NCBI GenBank assembly: GCA_964649195.1
Contig: CAZYPK010000061.1
Coordinates: 1 to 26,380 of the forward strand
DNA length: 26,380 nt
Direction: 5' to 3'
Source: JTS-RE9 sp964649195
GTDB taxonomy: Bacteria; Planctomycetota; Phycisphaerae; Phycisphaerales; Phycisphaeraceae
Position 1 is the first letter of the stretch. The number at the start of each line of letters is the position of its first letter. This document shows positions 21,880 to 26,380 of this stretch, piece by piece. The notes below the pieces were generated by a model. That model was not told where the DNA came from and did no database searches. It saw only the letters and a list, made by a program, of their open reading frames with translations. The position numbers were made by a program, and so were the translations under genes.

Positions 21880-24800
21880 TGCGCCTGGCCAAACTCACCG
21901 CACAAGGCTTCAAGTCCTTCGCCGACAAAACCGTCATCACCTTCGACAAGCCGATCACCGGCATCGTCGGTCCCAACGGCTGCGGCAAGTCCAACACCGT
22001 CGATGCCGTCAAATGGGTCCTGGGCGAACTCTCCGCCAAGTCCCTGCGCGGCGGCGCCATGATGGACATGATCTTCAACGGCTCCTCCACGCGAAAACCG
22101 GCCGGCATGGCCAGCGTGTCGCTGACGTTTGATAATCCGTACATCGAAGAAAGTTCCGAGTTCAAAGTTCCGAGTTCTGAGTTGGGAAACAACCAACCCG
22201 CAAACAACGAACTCGCAGACGACTCCGCAATCACCTCGGATGATGCTGTTGCAGATGTCGCAACTCAGAACTCAGAACTCGGAACTCGGAACTTATCCGC
22301 CCGCCGCGCCCTTCCCATTGATGCCGATCAGGTCACCGTCACCCGCCAGCTTTATCGTGACGGGTCCAGCGAATATCTCATCAACAGGCAGCGGGCGCGT
22401 CTGCGCGACATCCGCGAACTGTTCATGGACACGGGCATCGGCACCGATGCCTACTCGATCATCGAACAGGGCCGGGTCGCGCTGCTGCTGGATTCCAATG
22501 CGAAGGAACGCCGGGAGATTTTCGAGGAAGCCGCGGGCATCTCGCGCTTCAAGGCCCGCAAGAAGGAGGCGGAGCGAAAGCTCGAACGCACCGAGCAGCA
22601 CCTGGGCCTGACGCGCACGCGCTTCGATGATCTTCAGAAGCGATTGCGCAGCGTGAAGATTCAGGCCGGCCGGGCGCGGTCGCATCAGGAGCTTTCGACG
22701 AGGCTGCGCGAGTTGCAGCTCAACTACGCCCTGGCGGAATATCACAAGTTGCAGGGGCGGTTCCGCGATGTCACCGAGCAGTTGGAGCAGGCCGAGGCCG
22801 ATCATGCCGTGGCGGCAAGGCATCTTGCGGAACATGAACAGCAACTGGCCGACAACCAGATCGAAAAGCAGTCGGTCGAGCAGCAACTGAAAAAGCTCGA
22901 ACAGGATCGCCTCCAGGCCAGGTCGCGCCAGGAGCAGGCGGAGCAGCGCAAGCAGTTTGCGAAGAACTCGCTGGCGGACCTCGAAAAGCAGATCGAGCGC
23001 GACGGCAAGCGCACCCAGGAACTGACCGCGCGATCGGCGCAGCTTGAAGATGAACTGGCGCAGCAGAACGACGAAGTGCGACGGCTCGCCGCTTCCCATG
23101 CCGGCACGCAGCGGCAACTCGAAGAGGCGCAGAACAAACACCGCCAGGCCCAGCACGAGCTCAACGAAAAGCGATCCGCCCTGGAGGATGAAAAGGCGGG
23201 CATCGTCACCCTGATGCGGCGGACCTCGCAGCTTCACAACGAGATCCACTCGATCAGCGCGTTCGAGAAAAACCTGCACGGCACACGGGAAAAACTCGAC
23301 CTTCGCTCCACCAGGGTGGCCCAGGATCTGGAGCGGCTGCTGACCAGCCGCGATGAGACGCAGGCCAGGCTCGCCGAGGTCAGGACGCTCATCGAACAGC
23401 AGACCGCCAAGATCGACGAGCTCAAATCGCAGGCCTCGGAGCTCGATGCCGAGCAGCGGGCCTTGACCGAGCGACTGGGCAGCGCGAAGGAACAGCGATC
23501 GGGCCTCAGCTCCCGCCGGTCGGTGTTGCAGGAGATGCAGGACAAGCAGGAAGGCATCGCGGATGCGGTGAAGGCGGTGCTGGCCAGAAAAGCCAGTTCC
23601 GAGTTGCGAGTTCCGAGTTCCGAGTTGTCCAAGCCCGGTTCATCCGCTTCTTCTCAACTCGAAACCCGAAACTCGAAACCCGAAACTTCCTCATTTCATT
23701 TCGTGCGCGGCCTGCTTGCTGAAATGTTCGAAACCGATGTCGAGCACGCACTGCTCGTGGAAGCGGCGCTGGGCGAGCATCAGCAGTCGCTGGTCGTCAG
23801 CAGCCTTTCCGACCTCTGCGAGAACGGCGGCAGCGAAGCGATCGCGGCGCTGGCGGGACGGGTCACGTTCATCTCGCTCGATCAATGCCTGATCTCGGGT
23901 GTCGGGTGTCGGGTGTCGGGTGTGAGAAGTGACACTTCAGAATTGAATCTGTCGCGTTCCGCTGAATCCGATCCGACACCCGACACCCGATACCCGATAC
24001 CCGAATCCCTCATCGATCACGTCCGCTTCTCACCTGAGATCGCCCCCATCGCCTGGCATCTGCTGTCGCGCACCTACATTGTCGATGATCTCGCCGCCGC
24101 AAAACATCACCGCGAAATCATGCCCGACGGCTGCCGGTTCGTGACGCAGCGCGGCGAGTTGCTCGAGGCTGACGGCCGGATCATGGCCGGGCCGATGGGT
24201 GCCAAGTCGGCGTCGGGCATCATCAGCCGACGGGCGGAACTCACCAGGCTGCGCACGCAGCTTGCCGAACTGGATGAACGAATCAGCACCGATCAGCAGA
24301 CGCTATCGCAGCTTTCCGATCGAGCGAAACACATCGATCGCGTGTCGCAGGAACTGCGGCAGAAGCTTTACGAAGCGAACACGATGCGGGTGGAATGTTC
24401 GAGCAGGCTCGACAATCTCGCGGGGCAGATTGCGAGCCTGGAGCGCGAGCAGCCGGTGCTCAGCGCGGAGATCGAGCAGATTCACAGGCAGCTTCACGAC
24501 GCCCAGCAGAAGAAGACGGTACACGAAAGCGAAGCGGCGAAGCTCGAAGAGGACTCGGCGGCGCGGCAGGCGGCGGTCGATCTGCTGCAAAACGACATCA
24601 AGGAACTGAGCGGCGAAGCGGAGGCGGCCCGCGAGGCGGTGACCACGGTGCGCGTCGAGCAGAGCAAGCTCGCCGAGCAGCTTTCCGCCTCGCAGCGGCA
24701 GGTCCGGCAGATGGAGATCGCCCGCGCCGACATCGACCGGCAGCACAAGCTGATCGACGAGCAACTCAGGCAACACCATCGCCGAACCGAGGAGCATCAG

Positions 24801-26162
24801 CGCGTAGCGGAGGAGGCCCGCAACGTGTCGCTCCAGGCGGCGGCGGAACTGGATCAACTCGAAGGCGCCCTCGAAGGCGTGCGCGAGAAACTGGTGATCA
24901 TCGAAGAGACGCTCAACGAACTTCGCGGCGCGATGCAGCGGCACAGGAAGGCGGCGGAAAGTTCGGATGCGCTGGTGCATCAGCTTCATGTGGAGAAACG
25001 CGAGTTGGAGGTGAAATGCGAGGCGGTCTGTCAGCGGGCGGCGGAGCAGCTCAATCTGGATGTGGTGGCGCGGTACAACGAGATTGAGGCGGCGCGGGAT
25101 GAAGGCGCGGAGATTGAAGGCGTTGACGATGCTACGCCGCAAGCGGCGGATGAGACACCCGACACCCGACACCCGACACCCGTGACCGCGATCGACTGGG
25201 AGGCGGTCGAACAGGAAATCCACGATCTCAAGACCAAGCTGGATCGGCTGGGGAATGTGAACCTGGATGCGATCGCCGAGCAGGATGAAATTGAAAAACA
25301 GGTGACCGATCTCGAGGTGCAGGTGAAGGACATCGAGGATGGCAAGAACAAACTCGAACAACTCATCAAACAGATCAACGAGGAAAGCAGAACGCGCTTC
25401 GAGGCGACTTTCAACCAGATCAAGGAAAACTTCGCGGGGCAAAACGGCCTGTTCCGCAAGCTGTTCGGCGGTGGACGGGCGGATGTGTTCTTTCAACCCG
25501 ATGAAGAGGGCAACATGGATGTGCTCGAATCGGGCATCGAGGTGGTCGCCAAGCCCCCCGGCAAGGAGCCGCAGTCGATCACGCTGCTTTCGGGCGGCGA
25601 GAAGACGATGACCGCCGTCGCGCTGCTGCTTTCGATCTTCCAGACCCGGCCCAGCCCGTTCGCCATTCTCGACGAAGTGGATGCGGCGCTCGACGAGGCC
25701 AACGTCCATCGCTTCGCCTCGATCCTCCACAGCTTCCTCGACAAGAGCCACTTCATCGTCATCACCCACAACAAGGGCACGATGCAGACCTGCGATGTGC
25801 TCTACGGCATCACCATGCAGGAGCGCGGCGTGTCCAAGCGCGTCTCCGTGCAGTTCGACCAGATCGGCGCCGGCGGCCAGATCAGCCAGGCCGCCATCGA
25901 GGCGCAGAACGCCAGGGACAAGGCGACGACCGGCGAGGAGGACGATGATGTCCCGATGCCTTCGGGCACCTTCGCGGGATTGGAACTGCCTGCGGGATCA
26001 CAGCCCAGGGCCATCGAAGAGAGCGAGACTTCGGAACCGCCGACGATTGAAGACCCCGCCCCGGCCTCGGATGGCGCCGCCGACAGTGACAAGGCGCCGC
26101 TCCGCAACCGGCTGGCATCGATGGTGCAGGAGCGGCAGGCGATCGAGGCCCGGAGCAACTGA
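21876..26162 (+). CDS. smc: Chromosome segregation protein SMC
   Basis: The 1428-residue product is the condensin ATPase that organises the chromosome. The N-terminal head starts LAKLTAQGFKSFADKT, has Walker A GPNGCGKS (32-39) and the Q-loop region. A first coiled coil covers about 165-560 and a hinge about 608-775. A second coiled coil runs to about 1190. The C-terminal head has the signature LLSGGEKTMTA (from 1237) and Walker B ILDEVDAALDE (D1266, E1267). An acidic tail of about 105 residues follows. The family norm is about 1150-1200. The extra length comes mainly from four in-frame repeat-derived insertions (about 93-140, 574-604, 674-710, 1086-1103) and the tail. All ATPase motifs are intact. 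GGAGG lies 10 nt before the ATG at 21876; a second ATG follows at once. No ScpA/ScpB gene is in the window. Confidence 0.95.
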   Translation: MMRLAKLTAQGFKSFADKTVITFDKPITGIVGPNGCGKSNTVDAVKWVLGELSAKSLRGGAMMDMIFNGSSTRKPAGMASVSLTFDNPYIEESSEFKVPSSELGNNQPANNELADDSAITSDDAVADVATQNSELGTRNLSARRALPIDADQVTVTRQLYRDGSSEYLINRQRARLRDIRELFMDTGIGTDAYSIIEQGRVALLLDSNAKERREIFEEAAGISRFKARKKEAERKLERTEQHLGLTRTRFDDLQKRLRSVKIQAGRARSHQELSTRLRELQLNYALAEYHKLQGRFRDVTEQLEQAEADHAVAARHLAEHEQQLADNQIEKQSVEQQLKKLEQDRLQARSRQEQAEQRKQFAKNSLADLEKQIERDGKRTQELTARSAQLEDELAQQNDEVRRLAASHAGTQRQLEEAQNKHRQAQHELNEKRSALEDEKAGIVTLMRRTSQLHNEIHSISAFEKNLHGTREKLDLRSTRVAQDLERLLTSRDETQARLAEVRTLIEQQTAKIDELKSQASELDAEQRALTERLGSAKEQRSGLSSRRSVLQEMQDKQEGIADAVKAVLARKASSELRVPSSELSKPGSSASSQLETRNSKPETSSFHFVRGLLAEMFETDVEHALLVEAALGEHQQSLVVSSLSDLCENGGSEAIAALAGRVTFISLDQCLISGVGCRVSGVRSDTSELNLSRSAESDPTPDTRYPIPESLIDHVRFSPEIAPIAWHLLSRTYIVDDLAAAKHHREIMPDGCRFVTQRGELLEADGRIMAGPMGAKSASGIISRRAELTRLRTQLAELDERISTDQQTLSQLSDRAKHIDRVSQELRQKLYEANTMRVECSSRLDNLAGQIASLEREQPVLSAEIEQIHRQLHDAQQKKTVHESEAAKLEEDSAARQAAVDLLQNDIKELSGEAEAAREAVTTVRVEQSKLAEQLSASQRQVRQMEIARADIDRQHKLIDEQLRQHHRRTEEHQRVAEEARNVSLQAAAELDQLEGALEGVREKLVIIEETLNELRGAMQRHRKAAESSDALVHQLHVEKRELEVKCEAVCQRAAEQLNLDVVARYNEIEAARDEGAEIEGVDDATPQAADETPDTRHPTPVTAIDWEAVEQEIHDLKTKLDRLGNVNLDAIAEQDEIEKQVTDLEVQVKDIEDGKNKLEQLIKQINEESRTRFEATFNQIKENFAGQNGLFRKLFGGGRADVFFQPDEEGNMDVLESGIEVVAKPPGKEPQSITLLSGGEKTMTAVALLLSIFQTRPSPFAILDEVDAALDEANVHRFASILHSFLDKSHFIVITHNKGTMQTCDVLYGITMQERGVSKRVSVQFDQIGAGGQISQAAIEAQNARDKATTGEEDDDVPMPSGTFAGLELPAGSQPRAIEESETSEPPTIEDPAPASDGAADSDKAPLRNRLASMVQERQAIEARSN
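22152..22293 (+). repeat. In-frame heptamer palindromic element in SMC head
   Basis: Arms of exactly 32 nt lie at 22152-22183 and 22262-22293. The 78-nt spacer appears unique and Asn/Asp/Ala-rich once translated. It is inserted after SLTFDNPYIE and before RRALPIDADQVTVTRQLY, where other SMC proteins have a short loop. Confidence 0.92.
23595..23687 (+). repeat. In-frame heptamer palindromic element at SMC hinge entry
   Basis: Arms of exactly 32 nt lie at 23595-23626 and 23656-23687, with a 29-nt spacer. The total of 93 nt is a multiple of three. It sits between the first coiled coil (KAVLARK) and the hinge start (FHFVRGLLAEMF). Confidence 0.92.
23895..24004 (+). repeat. Variant palindromic element in SMC hinge, TCGGGTG units
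   Basis: Arms of 29 nt (four 7-nt units plus one) lie at 23895-23923 and 23976-24004 and are reverse complements at 27 of 29 positions. The unit is TCGGGTG, not AGTTCCG. The 52-nt spacer appears unique. It is inserted inside the hinge between FISLDQCLI and LIDHVRFSPEIAPIAW. Confidence 0.9.
25131..25183 (+). repeat. 17-mer repeat plus single ACACCCG arm in SMC
   Basis: GCTACGCCGCAAGCGGC (25131-25147) is followed after 7 nt by four ACACCCG units (25155-25183, 29 nt with the last base changed), equal to the right arm of the element at 23895. They encode ATPQAAD and ETPDTRHPTP. The site lies near the end of the second coiled coil. Confidence 0.85.
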
Positions 26163-26164
26163 GC

Positions 26165-26245
26165 GGGGGAGCCGGGGGAGCCGAGAGAGCCGAGAGAGCC
26201 GGGGCTTCGCAGAGCCTCAGCCCCAGCCACCCAAAACTTCTCAAC
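26165..26245. repeat. GAGCCGAGA repeats and third copy of the 19104 arm
   Basis: Directly after smc come short tandem units (GGGGGAGCC, then GAGAGAGCC twice), then a copy of the right arm of the 19104-19238 inverted repeat with its flank (about 26199-26243, GCCGGGGCTTCGCAGA, CTCAGCCCCAGCCACCC, AAAACTT). No T-rich terminator is obvious. Confidence 0.8.
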
Positions 26246-26277
26246 CAAACAGTTTTCAACCGCCGAAGGAGCCGCCA

Positions 26278-26380
26278 ATGCGGAAAAGCGGGCGGGATAT
26301 TCCCCGTTTTTCCCGTGCATTTTCTCAGGGTAAAAGCATATGGGAGGGCGAGGCTCCCGCCGAGCCGATTCGGTTGCGAC
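26278..26380 (+). CDS. Possible partial ORF running off the window
   Basis: An ATG at 26278 has GAAGGAG about 6-7 nt upstream and stays open to the window end (34 codons). The translation starts MRKSGRDIPRFSRAFSQG and then reads through the dispersed repeat (EGEAPAEP). Such repeat-derived ORFs are common in planctomycete annotation and are often not real genes. Confidence 0.25.
   Translation, partial: MRKSGRDIPRFSRAFSQGKSIWEGEAPAEPIRLR
26326..26367. repeat. Inverted copy of the repeat at 78-138
   Basis: CAGGGTAAAAGCATATGG followed by the single GGAGGGCGAGGCTCCCGCCG unit and GAGCCG is the reverse complement of 78-138 with one tandem unit missing. The outer flank (CGATTCGGTTGCG) also resembles the outer flank of the left copy (CGCAAACGAACGG), so the similarity extends beyond the core. 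Confidence 0.85.

Noticed and set aside
22152..22293. Intein or self-splicing intron in SMC, PSD1 or MiaB
   Set aside because: Segments are too short (93-240 nt), lack intein splice motifs and intron catalytic features, and keep an open frame. RNA processing cannot be fully excluded.
78..26367. Terminal inverted repeats of a 26-kb composite transposon
   Set aside because: The enclosed genes are housekeeping and lineage-typical, there is no transposase or integrase, and the repeat looks like a multicopy dispersed sequence.
26278..26380. Confident new gene after smc
   Set aside because: Only 34 codons are visible and half of them translate the dispersed repeat; kept only as a low-confidence feature.

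Overview
The window looks like a chromosomal segment, possibly a whole metagenomic contig, from a member of the Planctomycetota, probably class Phycisphaerae. The phylum call rests on three markers: a planctomycete cytochrome-c/DUF1549/DUF1553 protein followed directly by a Tat-exported DUF1501 protein; a PVC-type dehydrogenase with HEAT repeats and a C-terminal CxxCH haem site; and dispersed repeats whose translation reads EGEAPAEP, which I remember as common in planctomycete genomes. The class is a weaker inference. No rRNA, tRNA, transposase, integrase or CRISPR array was seen.

Layout. 1-289: no gene, hairpins and a dispersed repeat. 290-955 (-): exported WVP/Y-repeat protein. 1293-3050 (+): CPA2 cation/proton antiporter with a C-terminal PTS EIIA domain. 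3158-8506 (+): two-gene unit, DUF1549/DUF1553 plus DUF1501. 8522-9664 (-): polyprenyl-phosphate sugar-1-phosphate transferase (WecA/TagO/MraY superfamily). 9801-11192 (-): UDP-glucose 6-dehydrogenase with a clear intrinsic terminator. 11420-12756 (-): three small genes of unknown function, one a zinc-ribbon membrane protein and two forming a tight pair. 12787-14586 (-): MiaB. 14815-15516 (+): two-helix membrane protein with an acidic tail. 15640-19053 (+): PVC-type dehydrogenase/HEAT/cytochrome c. 19402-21306 (+): FlgI-like lipoprotein with a HEAT-like insert. 21314-21565 (+): small exported or membrane protein. 21748-21879 (+): possible leader peptide. 21876-26162 (+): SMC. 26278-26380 (+): possible start of another ORF.

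The most unusual feature is a family of palindromic elements scattered through genes and spacers. Each full element has two inverted arms made of a 7-nt unit. In five elements built on AGTTCCG/CGGAACT every arm is exactly 32 nt (four units plus 4 nt), while the spacer between arms varies from 29 to 174 nt. A related element in SMC uses TCGGGTG units with 29-nt arms. Such elements, or single arms of them, lie in frame inside conserved genes: PSD1, miaB and smc. A shorter heptamer array without such arms lies in the DUF1501 gene. They lengthen MiaB to about 599 residues and SMC to about 1428 without breaking the frame. They sit in loops or linkers between recognisable motifs. A 17-nt sequence, GCTACGCCGCAAGCGGC, and other dispersed repeats overlay the same region. 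The closest precedents I know are the Rickettsia palindromic elements (in-frame, in genes) and the cyanobacterial heptanucleotide STRR repeats; this family looks like a combination of both traits.

Functionally the genes are a mixture: envelope and polysaccharide functions (PSD1/DUF1501, sugar-phosphate transferase, UDP-glucose dehydrogenase), housekeeping (MiaB, SMC), ion transport, and planctomycete-specific exported proteins. The only convincing operons are PSD1-DUF1501, the small pair at 11965-12756, and possibly the FlgI-like gene with the small gene after it.
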